64,000 bases of DNA from Micromonospora kangleipakensis (GCF_004217615.1 NZ_SHLD01000001.1:4278001-4342000), one strand, 5' to 3'; numbered from the stretch's first letter, positions 33,050-42,926 are shown. Translations and numbers: made by a program. Notes: generated by a model from the sequence alone, not told the origin.

Positions 33050-34183
33050 ATGTCACTCTTGCTCGACACGTCGGTCGGCTGCCTGGTCGGCGCCGCGGTG
33101 GGCGACGCCCTCGGCGGGGCCACCGAGACAGCGCTCCCCGAGCAGATCCGCGCCCGCTACGGCGGCTGGGTCGAGGGCATCGTGCCCCCGTACCACGCCG
33201 ACTGGGCCACCGCGCGGCCACTCGCGCCGTACCACAAGGGCGACGGGCACATCACCGACGACACGTTGATGACCCACGCCCTGGTCCGGGCGTACGCGGC
33301 CAAGCGGGACCACCTCGACGCGTACGACGTGGTGGAACTGCTCGTCCCCGACCTGATCGAGCGGGTGGTGTACATACCCGACCTGGAGCGGGAGGGGGTG
33401 ACCTTCCACCGGCTGGCCGCGGCCGAACGGTGGCTGGTCACCCGCCTGCACCACGCGCACGCCGACCCCCGCGAGGCCGGCGTGGGCAACATCGTCAACT
33501 GCGGCGCCGCCATGTACATGGCCCCGGTCGGCATCGTCAACGCAGGCGACCCGGCCGGGGCGTACGCGGAGGCGGTGGAGATCGCCGGGGCGCACCAGCA
33601 CAGCTACGGGCGGGAGGCCGCGGCCGTCTTCGCCGCCGCGGTCGCCGCCGCCGCGGCCCCCGGCGCGGGCGTCGACGACGTGCTCGCCGCGGCGCTCGAC
33701 CTGGCCCGCGACGGCACCCGCGCCGCCATCGACGCGGTGGTCAAGGAGGCCCGGGGGTACGACGACTGGAAGGCGGCCATCCCCGCGCTGCGCGCCGCGG
33801 TCGCCCCCTACGACACGGTGGGGGAGGAGTACCGCAGCCCCGGCCTGGGCGCCCGCCGGCCCAGCCGGCTGCACGCCATCGAGGAGCTGCCGGTGGCGCT
33901 GGGCATGCTGGTGGTGGCCGGCGGCGACTACCGGGCGGCGGTGCTCGGCTCGGTCAACTACGGCCGCGACGCCGACTCCACCGCCACCATGGCCGGCGCG
34001 ATCGCCGGGGCGCTGGGTGGCACGGCGGCCGTGCCCGCCGAGTGGGCCGAGACGGTGGCGGGGGCGTCCCGCACCGACCTGGTCGAGCCGGCGCGCCTGC
34101 TCGCCGAGGTGGCCACCGAGGTCTTCGAGCGCGACCGGGAGCGCTTCGCCCGCCGCGCCGAGCGGTTCGGCGGGCTGGCATGA
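33050..34183 (+). CDS. ADP-ribosylglycohydrolase family protein 1
   Basis: This 377-residue protein has the all-helical ADP-ribosylglycohydrolase fold with two metal-binding clusters: VGAAVGDALGGATE and HITDDTLMTHALVRA near the N-terminus, and NYGRDADSTATMAGAIAGAL near the C-terminus. NIVNCGAAMYMAPVGIVNAG is the central motif. Classical members remove ADP-ribose from arginine (DraG) or serine (ARH3), but many bacterial members in sugar operons cleave other N-glycosidic bonds. The operon position, directly after the binding protein, argues for a catabolic substrate here. The ATG lies two bases after the upstream stop. Confidence 0.9.
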   Translation: MSLLLDTSVGCLVGAAVGDALGGATETALPEQIRARYGGWVEGIVPPYHADWATARPLAPYHKGDGHITDDTLMTHALVRAYAAKRDHLDAYDVVELLVPDLIERVVYIPDLEREGVTFHRLAAAERWLVTRLHHAHADPREAGVGNIVNCGAAMYMAPVGIVNAGDPAGAYAEAVEIAGAHQHSYGREAAAVFAAAVAAAAAPGAGVDDVLAAALDLARDGTRAAIDAVVKEARGYDDWKAAIPALRAAVAPYDTVGEEYRSPGLGARRPSRLHAIEELPVALGMLVVAGGDYRAAVLGSVNYGRDADSTATMAGAIAGALGGTAAVPAEWAETVAGASRTDLVEPARLLAEVATEVFERDRERFARRAERFGGLA

Positions 34184-35619
34184 GCGCTGCGGGTGCCCCG
34201 GCCACCGGCGGCCCGACGGCTGCCGGTCGGCCGGGCGGCCCGGCCCCGCGGGCCGGCGCGGCGGGCGGGCCGCGGCTGACCTGGGTGCAGCCGGAGGACC
34301 TGCTGCCGCACGAGCTGGCGGCCAGCCGGGACGAGGGCCGCGACGTCACCGCCCTCGCCGATCGCTGGACCGCGGCCGGCGGCGACGTCAAGGCCCCGGT
34401 CGGCGGGGCGTCGGCGGCGCCCGCGCCACCGGAGCTGCGGGCCCTGGCCGTCCAGCTGCTCGACGCCGCCGACGCCCTCCCCGTGCCCCACGCGGCGGAC
34501 GAGCCGGACGACCTCGACGCCGTCCGGGCCAGCTGGCCGGCGACATGGGACCTGCCGACCACCACCACGCGGGACCGGCTGCACGGCGCCTGGCTCGGCC
34601 GGGCCGTCGGCTGCCTGCTCGGCAAGCCGGTGGAGAAGATCCCCCGGCACGGGATCCGGGAGATCCTCACCGCCACCGGCCGGTGGCCCCTGCGCGGGTA
34701 CTTCACCGCCGAAGGGCTGCCCGCCGAGGTCGCCGCCCGCTGGCCGTGGAACCGGCGCAGCGCCCCCACCAGCCTGGCCGAGAACATCGCCGGCATGCCG
34801 GAGGACGACGACCTCAACTTCGCGCTGCTGGCCCTGCGGATCCTGGAGACCCACGGCCCGGACTTCACCAGCGCCGACGTGGCGCAGGCCTGGCTGGACT
34901 GGCTGCCCGCCGGGCGGGTCTTCACCGCCGAGCGGGTCGCCTACCGCAACCTGCTGCTCGGCCACGCCCCGCCGGAGACCGCCCGCCGGCACAACCCGTT
35001 CCGGGAGTGGATCGGCGCGCAGATCCGCACCGACGTGTACGGCTGGACCAACCCCGGCCGCCCCGACCGGGCCGCCGAGGCGGCCTGGCGGGACGCCGCC
35101 GTCAGCCACGTCCGCGCCGGGGCGTACGGGGCGATCTGGGTGGCCGCGCTCGCCACGGCGGCGCCGGTCGCCGGGAGCATCGACGAGGTGCTGGACGCGG
35201 GTGAGTCGGTGCTGCCCCCGGGCAGCCGGTTCACCGCCGCCGTCCGGGAGGCGCGCGCGCTCGGCGCCGGCACCGACGACTGGGAGAGCATCGTGGACAC
35301 CCTCTACGAGCGGCACGGCCACCTGCACTGGGTGCACGTGCGCAACAACGCTGCCCTGGTCGCGGCGGCCCTCGCGTACGGGCGCGGCGACCTGGAGCGG
35401 TCCATCTGCGCCGTGGTCGGCGGCGGCTGGGACACCGACTCGACCGGCGCCACCGTCGGCGCGGTCACCGGGGCGCTGACCGGCGCGTCCGGGCTGCCCG
35501 ACCGCTGGGTCGCGCCGCTGCACAACCGGCTGGCCAGCAGCATCGCCGGCTTCGACGGGGTCGGCTTCGACGCCCTCGCCGACCGCACCCTCGCCCTGAC
35601 CGCCGGGAGTGCGGCGTGA
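34180..35619 (+). CDS. ADP-ribosylglycohydrolase family protein 2, with N-terminal extension
   Basis: This 479-residue protein has the same fold but is a different subfamily from its neighbour. The core has GAWLGRAVGCLLGKPVEKIP, PEDDDLNFALLALRILETHG and VVGGGWDTDSTGATVGAVTG, holding the expected metal ligands. Before the core lie about 125 residues: a low-complexity Ala/Gly/Pro start, then LTWVQPEDLLPHELAASRDE and a helical region. WIGAQIRTDVYGWTNPG is a conserved segment of this subfamily. The start overlaps the previous stop (ATGA). Two distinct members in one operon suggest two sequential or alternative glycosidic substrates. Confidence 0.88.
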   Translation: MSAAGAPATGGPTAAGRPGGPAPRAGAAGGPRLTWVQPEDLLPHELAASRDEGRDVTALADRWTAAGGDVKAPVGGASAAPAPPELRALAVQLLDAADALPVPHAADEPDDLDAVRASWPATWDLPTTTTRDRLHGAWLGRAVGCLLGKPVEKIPRHGIREILTATGRWPLRGYFTAEGLPAEVAARWPWNRRSAPTSLAENIAGMPEDDDLNFALLALRILETHGPDFTSADVAQAWLDWLPAGRVFTAERVAYRNLLLGHAPPETARRHNPFREWIGAQIRTDVYGWTNPGRPDRAAEAAWRDAAVSHVRAGAYGAIWVAALATAAPVAGSIDEVLDAGESVLPPGSRFTAAVREARALGAGTDDWESIVDTLYERHGHLHWVHVRNNAALVAAALAYGRGDLERSICAVVGGGWDTDSTGATVGAVTGALTGASGLPDRWVAPLHNRLASSIAGFDGVGFDALADRTLALTAGSAA

Positions 35620-36554
35620 GCGCCCGGGTGGTCGTGGTCGGCAGCGCCAACCTGGACCTGGTGGTGACCACGCCGCAGCTGCCCCGGCCCGGCGAGACGG
35701 TGCTCGGCGGCGATTTCCGCACCGTGCCCGGCGGCAAGGGCGCCAACCAGGCGGTGGCCGCCGCCCGGGCCGGCGCGGACTGCGCCTTCGTCGGCGCCGT
35801 CGGCACCGACGACTTCGGCATGCTGCTGAGTGACAACCTGATCGCCGCCGGCATCGACGTACGGGGCCTGCGCACCGTCGACGGGCCCTCCGGCGTCGCG
35901 CTGATCGCCGTCGACGGCGCGGCGGAGAACTTCATCGTCGTCGCCCCCGGCGCCAACGCCGCCCTCACCACGCTCGATGCCGCCGACCGTACAGCGGTGG
36001 CCGCCGCCGACGTGCTGCTGCTCCAGCTCGAGGTGCCGCTCGCGGCGGTCACCCAGGCCGCCGAGTGGGCCCGCGCCGACGGCACCACCGTGGTGCTCAA
36101 CGCCGCCCCCGCCCGGCCGCTCCCGGCCGAGCTGCTCGACCTGGTCGACGTGCTGGTGGTCAACGAACACGAGGCGGCGGTCGTCGGCGGCGTCTTCACC
36201 GAAGAGCCGGGCGCGCTGCTCGACGCCCTGGTGACCCTGGTGCCCCGGGTGGTGCTGACCCTGGGCGCGCGCGGCGCCGCGTACGCCGACCGGGACGACG
36301 TCCGCGTCGAGGTCCCGGCGCCGAAGATCGACGCGGTCGACACCACCGCGGCGGGTGACGCGTTCACCGGCGCGCTCGCCGTCGCCCTCGCCGAACGCGG
36401 CGGCGCCCTCACCGCCGACACCGCCCCCGCTGTCCTGCGCTGGGCGTGCGCCGCCGGTGCGGCCTGCGCGCAGCGCCCCGGCGCGTCCACCGCCCTGCCG
36501 CGGCGGGCCGCGATCGACGCCCTGTACGCCGCGACCTACGGAGATGCCGCGTGA
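35616..36554 (+). CDS. PfkB family carbohydrate kinase, ribokinase-like
   Basis: This 312-residue kinase would phosphorylate ribose or a related sugar at the 5-position using ATP. Motifs are [20 protein letters not shown], the substrate lid PGGKGANQA (Gly39-Ala46) and the catalytic [15 protein letters not shown] (Asp248). Both are those of ribokinases rather than fructokinases. It starts at GTG 35616, overlapping the upstream stop. In this operon it would capture the sugar released by the glycohydrolases. Adenosine or other nucleoside kinase activity cannot be excluded. Confidence 0.88.
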   Translation: MSARVVVVGSANLDLVVTTPQLPRPGETVLGGDFRTVPGGKGANQAVAAARAGADCAFVGAVGTDDFGMLLSDNLIAAGIDVRGLRTVDGPSGVALIAVDGAAENFIVVAPGANAALTTLDAADRTAVAAADVLLLQLEVPLAAVTQAAEWARADGTTVVLNAAPARPLPAELLDLVDVLVVNEHEAAVVGGVFTEEPGALLDALVTLVPRVVLTLGARGAAYADRDDVRVEVPAPKIDAVDTTAAGDAFTGALAVALAERGGALTADTAPAVLRWACAAGAACAQRPGASTALPRRAAIDALYAATYGDAA

Positions 36555-38500
36555 GCTTCAACGCCTACGTGCCGCGGCCGATCGACCGGCCGACCGACGT
36601 GCCGCTCGGCGCGCACGCCGACCTGACCACCCTCGACGAGGCGAAGATCTTCGCCGCCCCCGCCGACCCGGCCGACTGGCCCGCCTGGCGGGACCAGCTC
36701 ACCCGGTGGCGGGCCGACGCCCGGACCCGCCTCGCCTACACCGGCAGCCACTACGACGAGATCACCGGCGACTGTTTCAGCGTCTGCCTCGCCTGGCTCT
36801 GGGACGAGACCCTCTACGACCACGAGCGGGGGGTCTTCACCGTCGAGTCCTTCCTGGAGTCCGCGCGGCGCGACTTCGGCGGCTTCGGCGGGGTGGTGCT
36901 CTGGCACGCGTACCCGGTGATCGGGCTGGACGACCGCAACCAGTTCGACTGGTACCGGGACGTGCCCGAGCTGCCCGAGGTGGTGCGCGCGTTCCAGGCG
37001 CACGGCGTCCGGGTGTTCATCGACTACAACCCCTGGGACACCGGCACAAAACGGGAGCCCGGCACCGACGCCGAGGAAGTGGCCGCGCTGGCCGCCACCC
37101 TCGGCGTCGACGGGGTCTTCCTGGACACCCTCAAGGAGGGCGCCGGCGAGCTGCGCAAGGCCCTCGACGCGGTCCGGCCCGGCCTGGTGCTGGAGGGGGA
37201 GAGCCGGGTGCCGCTCGCCCGCGTCGAGGACCACGCGATGTCCTGGGCGCAGTGGTTCGCCGACTCCGAGGTGCCCGGGGTGCTGCGGGCCAAGTGGTTC
37301 GAGCGGCGGCACATCCTGCACCACACCCGACGCTGGCACCGCAGCCACCTGGACGAGCTGCACTCCGCCTGGCTCAACGGCTGCGGGGTGCTGGTCTGGG
37401 AGAGCGTCTTCGGCGTCTGGGTCGGCTGGAACGACCGGGACAAGGCCGTGCTGCGGGCGATGCGCCGGGTGCAGGCCAGCCACGCCGCCTGGCTGCGCGC
37501 CGAGGACTGGGTGCCGCTCGCCGACCACCCCGGCGCCGGTCCGGTGTACGCGTCCCGCTGGACCCACCAGGGCGAACCCCTGTGGACGGTGGTGAACCGG
37601 GGCGACGACCACGACGGGCCCTGGCTGCTCACCGACGCCCGACCGGGCCGGCGCTTCGTCGACCTGGTCACCGGCGCGGACCTGACCGTCCGCGAGACCG
37701 GTGACGGCCGGGTCGCCGTCGGCGGCCCGCTCCCGGCCGGCGCGATCGCCGCCGTGGTCGCCACCGACGAGCCCGTCGACCGGCACGAGCCGCCGACCGG
37801 CGACCCGTCCTTCCCGGCCCGCGCCGCGGTGCGGACCCGCACCCCGTGGGCGCCCCTCGCCGCCCTGCCCGACGGCATGGTCATCGTCGACGGCGGCCGT
37901 CACGACCTGGCCGTCCGCCACCGGGTCCGGGAGACCGGCCTGTACGGGGAGGCGCCCTACGTCGACGAGTGGAAGCCGCTGCCGCCCCGGCTGCACCACA
38001 CCGGCACGCTGCGCCGGCCGGTCCGGCTCGGCCACTTCGCCATCGACACCCACGAGGTCACCCACGGCCAGTACGCGCGCTTCCTCGCCGCCACCGGCTA
38101 CCGACCGGTCCGACCGGAACGGTTCACCGCCGGGCGGGGACCCGCCGACGCCCCGGTCACCGGCGTCGACCTCGCCGACGCCCGCGCGTACGCCGACTGG
38201 GCGGGGCTGCGACTGCCCACCGAGGACGAGTGGCAGGTCGCCGCCGAGGCGGGGCTGCTCAGCAGGCGGGAACCCCTCGTCTGGAACCTGACCGAGAGCG
38301 AGCACTCCGACGGGCGCACCCGGTTCGTCATCCTCAAGGGCGGGTGCGCGTACCGGGCGGAGGGCTCCGACTGGTACCTCGACGGCGGCCCGCAGCCGCC
38401 CGACGTGTCGGTGAAGCTGCTGCTGACCGGGGCCGGGCTCACCCGCTCCGACTCGGTCGGCTTCCGCTGCGCCGCCGACCTGCCGGGGGAGCTCCGATGA
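36551..38500 (+). CDS. TIM-barrel glycoside-hydrolase-like domain fused to SUMF1/FGE-fold domain
   Basis: This is an unusual 649-residue fusion. Residues ~1-400 look like a (beta/alpha)8 glycoside-hydrolase-type barrel with acidic residues at strand ends (Asp158 in [10 protein letters not shown], Asp192 in [10 protein letters not shown], Glu215/Glu217 in LVLEGES) and a C-terminal beta section. From about residue 438 a formylglycine-generating-enzyme-like (SUMF1) domain begins: [46 protein letters not shown] and SVGFRCA. The paired cysteines of true FGE (C-x4-C) are not seen: the equivalent region reads [15 protein letters not shown], so sulfatase activation is unlikely. GTG 36551 overlaps the kinase stop. 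It probably acts on the imported glycoside; no signal peptide is visible. Confidence 0.75.
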   Translation: MSFNAYVPRPIDRPTDVPLGAHADLTTLDEAKIFAAPADPADWPAWRDQLTRWRADARTRLAYTGSHYDEITGDCFSVCLAWLWDETLYDHERGVFTVESFLESARRDFGGFGGVVLWHAYPVIGLDDRNQFDWYRDVPELPEVVRAFQAHGVRVFIDYNPWDTGTKREPGTDAEEVAALAATLGVDGVFLDTLKEGAGELRKALDAVRPGLVLEGESRVPLARVEDHAMSWAQWFADSEVPGVLRAKWFERRHILHHTRRWHRSHLDELHSAWLNGCGVLVWESVFGVWVGWNDRDKAVLRAMRRVQASHAAWLRAEDWVPLADHPGAGPVYASRWTHQGEPLWTVVNRGDDHDGPWLLTDARPGRRFVDLVTGADLTVRETGDGRVAVGGPLPAGAIAAVVATDEPVDRHEPPTGDPSFPARAAVRTRTPWAPLAALPDGMVIVDGGRHDLAVRHRVRETGLYGEAPYVDEWKPLPPRLHHTGTLRRPVRLGHFAIDTHEVTHGQYARFLAATGYRPVRPERFTAGRGPADAPVTGVDLADARAYADWAGLRLPTEDEWQVAAEAGLLSRREPLVWNLTESEHSDGRTRFVILKGGCAYRAEGSDWYLDGGPQPPDVSVKLLLTGAGLTRSDSVGFRCAADLPGELR

Positions 38501-39684
38501 CCGCGCCGCTGGACGGGGTCAAGGTCGTCGACCTGGCCACCCTCTTCGCCGGTCCGCTCGCCGCCGCGTTCCTCGGCGACTTCGGCGCCGACGTGGTCAA
38601 GGTCGAGCACCCGGCCAAGCCCGACCCGTCGCGCGGCCACGGCCCGGCCAAGGACGGCGTCGGCCTGTGGTGGAAGGTGCTCGGCCGCAACAAGCGGACC
38701 GTCACCTGCAACCTCTCCGACCCGCAGGGCGCGGCGCTGCTGCGCCGGCTGCTCGCCGACGCCGACGTGCTGGTGGAGAACTTCCGCCCCGGCACCCTGG
38801 AACGCTGGGGGCTCGGCCCCGACGAGCTGCACGCGGTCAACCCGCGCCTGGTCATCGCCCGGATCAGCGGCTTCGGCCAGCTCGGCCCGTACGCCTCCCG
38901 GCCCGGGTTCGGCACCCTGGCCGAGGCGATGAGCGGCTTTGCCGCCGCCACCGGGGAACCCGACGGGCCGCCGACCCTGCCCCCGTTCGGGCTGGCCGAC
39001 TCGGTGACCGCGCTCGCCGCCGCGTACGCGGTCATGCTGGCCCTGCGCGGCCGCGACCTCACCGGCCGGGGCCAGGTCGTCGACCTGGCCATCATCGAGC
39101 CGATCATGGCGATGCTCGGCCCGCAGATCACCTGGTACGACCAGCTCGGCTACGTCCAGCCCCGGCTGGGCAACCGGTCCAACAACAACGCCCCGCGCAA
39201 CACCTACCGCTGCGCCGACGGGCGATGGGTGGCCGTGTCGACCAGCGCGCAGAGCATCGCCGAGCGGGTGCTGCGGCTGGTCGGCCGCCCCGAGCTGATC
39301 GACGAGCCCTGGTTCGCCACCGGCAGCGGCCGGGCCGCGCACGCCGACGAGCTGGACGCGGCCGTCGCCGCCTGGGTGGCGAAGCGGGACCGGGACGAGG
39401 TCGTCACCGCGTTCGAGGCCGCGCAGGCCGCCGTCGCCCCCGTCTACGACGTCCGCGACATCCTCGCCGACCCGCAGTACGCGGCGCTCGGCACCGTCGC
39501 CACCGTCCCGGACGAGGAGCTCGGCCAGGTGCGGATGCAGAACGTGCCGTTCCGGATGTCCGCCACCCCCGGGGAGATCCGGCACGCGGGCCGGCGGCAC
39601 GGCCAGGACACCGACGAGGTGTTCCGGGCGCTCGGCGTCACCGACGACGAACTGGCCGCGCTGCGCGCGCGGGGGGTGATCTGA
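38497..39684 (+). CDS. CaiB/BaiF family CoA-transferase of the sugar operon
   Basis: This 395-residue class III CoA-transferase has [73 protein letters not shown] and [18 protein letters not shown], where the Asp of VDLA is the likely catalytic nucleophile. In contrast to the member at 1045, this residue is intact. It would move CoA onto a carboxylic acid before cleavage by the CitE-like protein encoded next. The start overlaps the upstream stop (ATGA). Confidence 0.9.
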   Translation: MTAPLDGVKVVDLATLFAGPLAAAFLGDFGADVVKVEHPAKPDPSRGHGPAKDGVGLWWKVLGRNKRTVTCNLSDPQGAALLRRLLADADVLVENFRPGTLERWGLGPDELHAVNPRLVIARISGFGQLGPYASRPGFGTLAEAMSGFAAATGEPDGPPTLPPFGLADSVTALAAAYAVMLALRGRDLTGRGQVVDLAIIEPIMAMLGPQITWYDQLGYVQPRLGNRSNNNAPRNTYRCADGRWVAVSTSAQSIAERVLRLVGRPELIDEPWFATGSGRAAHADELDAAVAAWVAKRDRDEVVTAFEAAQAAVAPVYDVRDILADPQYAALGTVATVPDEELGQVRMQNVPFRMSATPGEIRHAGRRHGQDTDEVFRALGVTDDELAALRARGVI

Positions 39685-40505
39685 TGCTGCTCACCTGGCT
39701 CTACGTGCCCGGCGACCGGCCGGACCGGTTCGCCAAGGCGGTCGCCTCGGGCGCCGACGCGGTCATCCTCGACCTGGAGGACGCCGTCGTCGCCGGTCGC
39801 AAGGCGTACGCCCGCGCCGCCGTCGCCGAGTTCCTCGCCGCGCCGCACCCGGTACCGGTCCAGGTCCGGGTCAACGAGCTGACCGGCCCGGACGTCGACG
39901 CCGACCTGGCCGCCGTCGCCGGCACGCCGGGGCTGGCCGGGCTGCGACTGCCCAAGGTGGAGTTCCCGGCGACCGTCGCCGCGCTCGCCGCCCGGACCGA
40001 CACGCCGCTGCACCCGCTGATCGAGTCCGCCGCCGGGCTGGAGGCCGCGTACCCGATCGCGACCGCGCATCCGGCGGTGGCCTCGCTCGGGCTCGGCGAG
40101 GCCGACCTGCGCTCGGACCTGGGCGTCGCCGACGACGACGGCCTGCTCTGGGCGCGCGGCCGCGTCGTGGTCGCGGCCCGCGCGGCCGGCCTGCCGCCGC
40201 CCGCCATGTCGGTGTACGCGAACGTCGCCGACCTCGACGGGCTGGCCGCCTCCTGCGCGGCCGGCCGGCGGCTCGGCTTCCTCGGCCGGGCGGCCATCCA
40301 CCCGCGCCAGCTCCCGGTGATCGCCGAGGCGTTCCGGCCGGCCGATTGCGAGGTGGCCCGGGCCCGGGAACTCCTCGCCGCGGTCGCCGACGCGCAGGCC
40401 CGCGACTCCGGCACGGTGGTGCTGCCCGACGGCCGGTTCGCCGACCGGGCGATGGTGGCCGCCGCCCGCCGCATCGTCGACCTGGCCGCCCGGTACGCCG
40501 CTTGA
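39684..40505 (+). CDS. HpcH/HpaI-type aldolase/citrate lyase beta (CitE-like) protein
   Basis: This 273-residue TIM-barrel lyase belongs to the CitE-like acyl-CoA lyase group (malyl-CoA, citramalyl-CoA and relatives). It shows TWLYVPGDRPDRFAKAVASG, ADAVILDLEDAVV, VPVQVRVNELTGPDVDADLA (with the Arg that binds the carboxylate), LRLPKVE, PLIESAAGLEAAYPIA and GEADLRSDLGV. It overlaps the CoA-transferase gene by one base and ends the operon. Together the two could activate and split a hydroxy-acid into acetyl-CoA (or propionyl-CoA) and an oxo acid. The stop is 13 bp from the convergent glucosidase-like gene. Confidence 0.88.
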   Translation: MLLTWLYVPGDRPDRFAKAVASGADAVILDLEDAVVAGRKAYARAAVAEFLAAPHPVPVQVRVNELTGPDVDADLAAVAGTPGLAGLRLPKVEFPATVAALAARTDTPLHPLIESAAGLEAAYPIATAHPAVASLGLGEADLRSDLGVADDDGLLWARGRVVVAARAAGLPPPAMSVYANVADLDGLAASCAAGRRLGFLGRAAIHPRQLPVIAEAFRPADCEVARARELLAAVADAQARDSGTVVLPDGRFADRAMVAAARRIVDLAARYAA

Positions 40506-40518
40506 GCGCCGCCGGCTC

Positions 40519-42552
40519 TCAGCCGATCCGCCCGCGTCCGAAGGCGTCGGCGCGACCCCACCGGCCCGGGATGTCCCGCAGTTCGATCCGGCCGATCTCT
40601 TTGGGCACCGCTGGTCTGGTCACCATGTGTTCCCCGCGCGGATCCATGCCGAGCATGGTCCGCAGCAGCAACAAGGGGGTGCCCGTCGACCATGCCTGCG
40701 GACTGCAGGCCGTCGGGTATCGCACCGGATACCTGGTCAGCTCCCGGTCATGTCCGGCGAAGGCCTCCGGCAGTCGACCGTCGAAGAACTCGGCTGCGTC
40801 GATGATGCCCTGGGCGATGTGCGCGGCTTCCTGGGCGAAGCCGTAGCGGCGGAGTCCCCAGGCGATGAAGGAGTTGTCGAAGGGCCAGACGGTGCCGACG
40901 TGGTAGCCGAGCGGGTTGTACCGGGCCTCTCCCGCCGCGAGGGTGCGCACGCCCCAGCCGGAGAAGAGTCGGGGACCGAGGAGGTGTTCGGCGATCTTCG
41001 CGGCTCGGGACTCCTCGACGATGCCGCTCCACAGCAGGTGGCCGATGTTTGAGGACAGGGCGTCGACCTGGCCGCCGTCGGCGTCGAGGGCGAGGGCGTA
41101 GTACTCGCCGTCCTCGACCCAGAAGTCCCGGTTGAACCGTTCCTTGAGCTCGGCGGCTTCCCGTTCGAGGCGGTCGGCGTACGCCGGGTCGTTCCAGAAC
41201 TCGCGGGCCAGGCGGGCGCCGCGGATCTTGGCGTCGTAGGCGTAGCCCTGCAGCTCGCAGGTGGCGCGGGGCAGCCCGGGCAGCCTGCCGTCGTGGTAGG
41301 AGATCGCGTCCCAGGAGTCCTTCCAGCACTGGTTTTCCAGGCCATTGACCTCGTTGCGGCGCTGGTACCAGATGTAGCCGTTGCCCATGATGTCGCCGCA
41401 CTCGTCGATCCAGTCGAGGGCGGCCCGCGCAGAGCGCTCGAGAAGCCGCACCGCATTGGCGTCTCCGGTCCACCGCTCATATTCGTCGATGAGGATCACG
41501 TACAGGGGCGTCGCGTCGGCGCTGCCGAAATACGGTGAGTGCGGCTGCTCCTCGAACCCGACCGTCTCCCCGTAGCGCAACTCGTGCATGATCTTTCCCG
41601 GCTCCTCCTCGCGAAAATCGTCCAGCACGGCGCCCTGCAGCAGCGTCAGAAGGCGCAGCGTCGTAGCGGCGAGATCCGGTGCGAACGGCAGCGCCTGCAG
41701 ACTGGTGAAGATGCTGTCCCGACCGAAGATGGCCATGAACCACGGCAGACCGGCGGCAGGAAGGGTTCGTCCGCCGGCCGTCAGCGGCGTGAAGCGCAGC
41801 GCGGCGAGGTCGATGAGGCTACGCCGGTAGGTCATCGTCAGTGACCCGGAGTCGCAGGCCAGGCGGGGTCTTTCAGCGAGCCACCGGTCCAGGTCCCGGC
41901 GCATCTCCGTCTTGACCCGACCGGGTCTGCCCTGGAGGCTCTCCCGGATATCACGTCCGTCCAGGCCCAATGTCTGCACGTGCAGCTCGGTTACCCATTC
42001 GGCACGTGGCCCGATCCTGACGTCGTACGTCAGCCCGTGCTCGTCGATCCGGGCCGGCTCGGTGCTGGAGACGACTGTCTCCCGCTGGAACTGCTTGCGC
42101 TTGTAGCCGAGGCGCAGGCGCCCGTCTTCGGCCCGCGCGTAGTACTCTCCCTTCTTCTTCCGCACGTCCTTGATCTCGAACAGATCGGCGAAGTCGCTGC
42201 CGACCTCGAACCGGATCCGGAGGCCGACCGGCTCATCTTGGTGGTTGATCACAGTCAACCGTTCGTGGAAGCTGCCACCGATCGAGCGTTCGCGGATCGC
42301 CGAAACCTTGGGGTCGACAAGGGGAGTCGGAGCAGGCGGGACGAGAAAGAACCGCGCTTCGAAGTACTCGATGTCGTCGACCGCGAGCGCGCTGAGTCGT
42401 TCACCGTCGATGCTGAGCAGCCATTTCGACAGGAACCGGGTATCGAACGAGAACAGCCCGGTCGGGATGGTGGGAGACGCGTCGATGTCGCCGGTGTCGT
42501 CACTGACCACGAACGTGTTGCCGTCGAGAAGCCTGACGAGATCCTCAGTCAT
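40519..42552 (-). CDS. glycogen-debranching-like glucosidase family protein, left copy of mirror pair
   Basis: This 677-residue protein has an N-terminal beta domain (DIDASPTIPTGLFSFDTRFL) and an (alpha/alpha)6 domain. The domain motifs are LPWFMAIFGRDSIFTSLQAL, FREEEPGKIMHELRYGE, LENQCWKDSWDAISYHDG, LFSGWGVRTLAAGEARYNPL and YHVGTVWPFDNSFIAWGLRR. The conserved motifs are intact, so it is probably active on alpha-glucosidic or oligosaccharide bonds. The ATG overlaps the upstream SCP2-like gene stop by 4 bases. A 370-bp portion is identical to part of the gene at 43492. Context with an SCP2-like protein is not explained by known biology. Confidence 0.85.
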   Translation of the reverse strand: MTEDLVRLLDGNTFVVSDDTGDIDASPTIPTGLFSFDTRFLSKWLLSIDGERLSALAVDDIEYFEARFFLVPPAPTPLVDPKVSAIRERSIGGSFHERLTVINHQDEPVGLRIRFEVGSDFADLFEIKDVRKKKGEYYARAEDGRLRLGYKRKQFQRETVVSSTEPARIDEHGLTYDVRIGPRAEWVTELHVQTLGLDGRDIRESLQGRPGRVKTEMRRDLDRWLAERPRLACDSGSLTMTYRRSLIDLAALRFTPLTAGGRTLPAAGLPWFMAIFGRDSIFTSLQALPFAPDLAATTLRLLTLLQGAVLDDFREEEPGKIMHELRYGETVGFEEQPHSPYFGSADATPLYVILIDEYERWTGDANAVRLLERSARAALDWIDECGDIMGNGYIWYQRRNEVNGLENQCWKDSWDAISYHDGRLPGLPRATCELQGYAYDAKIRGARLAREFWNDPAYADRLEREAAELKERFNRDFWVEDGEYYALALDADGGQVDALSSNIGHLLWSGIVEESRAAKIAEHLLGPRLFSGWGVRTLAAGEARYNPLGYHVGTVWPFDNSFIAWGLRRYGFAQEAAHIAQGIIDAAEFFDGRLPEAFAGHDRELTRYPVRYPTACSPQAWSTGTPLLLLRTMLGMDPRGEHMVTRPAVPKEIGRIELRDIPGRWGRADAFGRGRIG
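40937..41306. repeat. 370-bp inverted repeat, left copy
   Basis: I compared this block base by base with the reverse complement of 44747-45116 and found no difference over 370 bp. The match stops sharply at 41307 (single base change) and at 40936. Beyond it the two genes show scattered differences down to about 40801, then diverge. It lies within the coding region of the glucosidase-like gene. Confidence 0.97.
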
Positions 42553-42926
42553 GCCTGCCGTCTCCGCTCCCGGGCGAACATCCGCGGGTCGTGCGCGCCG
42601 GGCGGCCCCGGAAAGACTCGCTGAATGAGGCGGGCCAGCCGCACCTCGCCCTCGGCCCTGAGTTCGTTACGCACCCACGCCGCGTACAGGTTCTCCTCGC
42701 CGCTGACGATCCGGTCGAAGAGCCCCTTGTCGACGCGGACGACCGAGTCGGCCTCGCGCTCCTCTCTCGAAACGCGGACATCACCCTGCTGGATCACCAC
42801 GAACCAACGGTCGACCCCGTGATCGTGCTCGAGATCGAAGCGTATGGTGCCGGTGGCCTCCTGGAGCAGGGGTTCGTGGCCGCGGTGGCCGAGCCCGTCG
42901 AAGAACTCCGCCGTAGGATCCGACAT
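42549..42926 (-). CDS. SCP2-like sterol-carrier-domain protein, left copy
   Basis: This 125-residue single-domain protein begins MSDPTAEFFDGLGHRGHEPL. The SCP2-like fold is suggested by GTIRFDLEHDHGVDRWFVVI, QQGDVRVSREEREADSVVRV, DKGLFDRIVSGEENLYAAW and a C-terminal helix before RVFPGPPGAHDPR. SCP2 domains bind lipids or other hydrophobic ligands. GAGGGAG precedes the ATG. Its stop overlaps the glucosidase-like gene start (ATGA), implying coupled synthesis. The arrangement is repeated in mirror image at 43118. Confidence 0.8.
   Translation of the reverse strand: MSDPTAEFFDGLGHRGHEPLLQEATGTIRFDLEHDHGVDRWFVVIQQGDVRVSREEREADSVVRVDKGLFDRIVSGEENLYAAWVRNELRAEGEVRLARLIQRVFPGPPGAHDPRMFARERRRQA

Noticed and set aside
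30834..33221. Long minus-strand frame opposite the sugar-binding protein
   Set aside because: Shadow of strongly biased codons; the sense strand encodes a lipoprotein with a perfect ribosome site.
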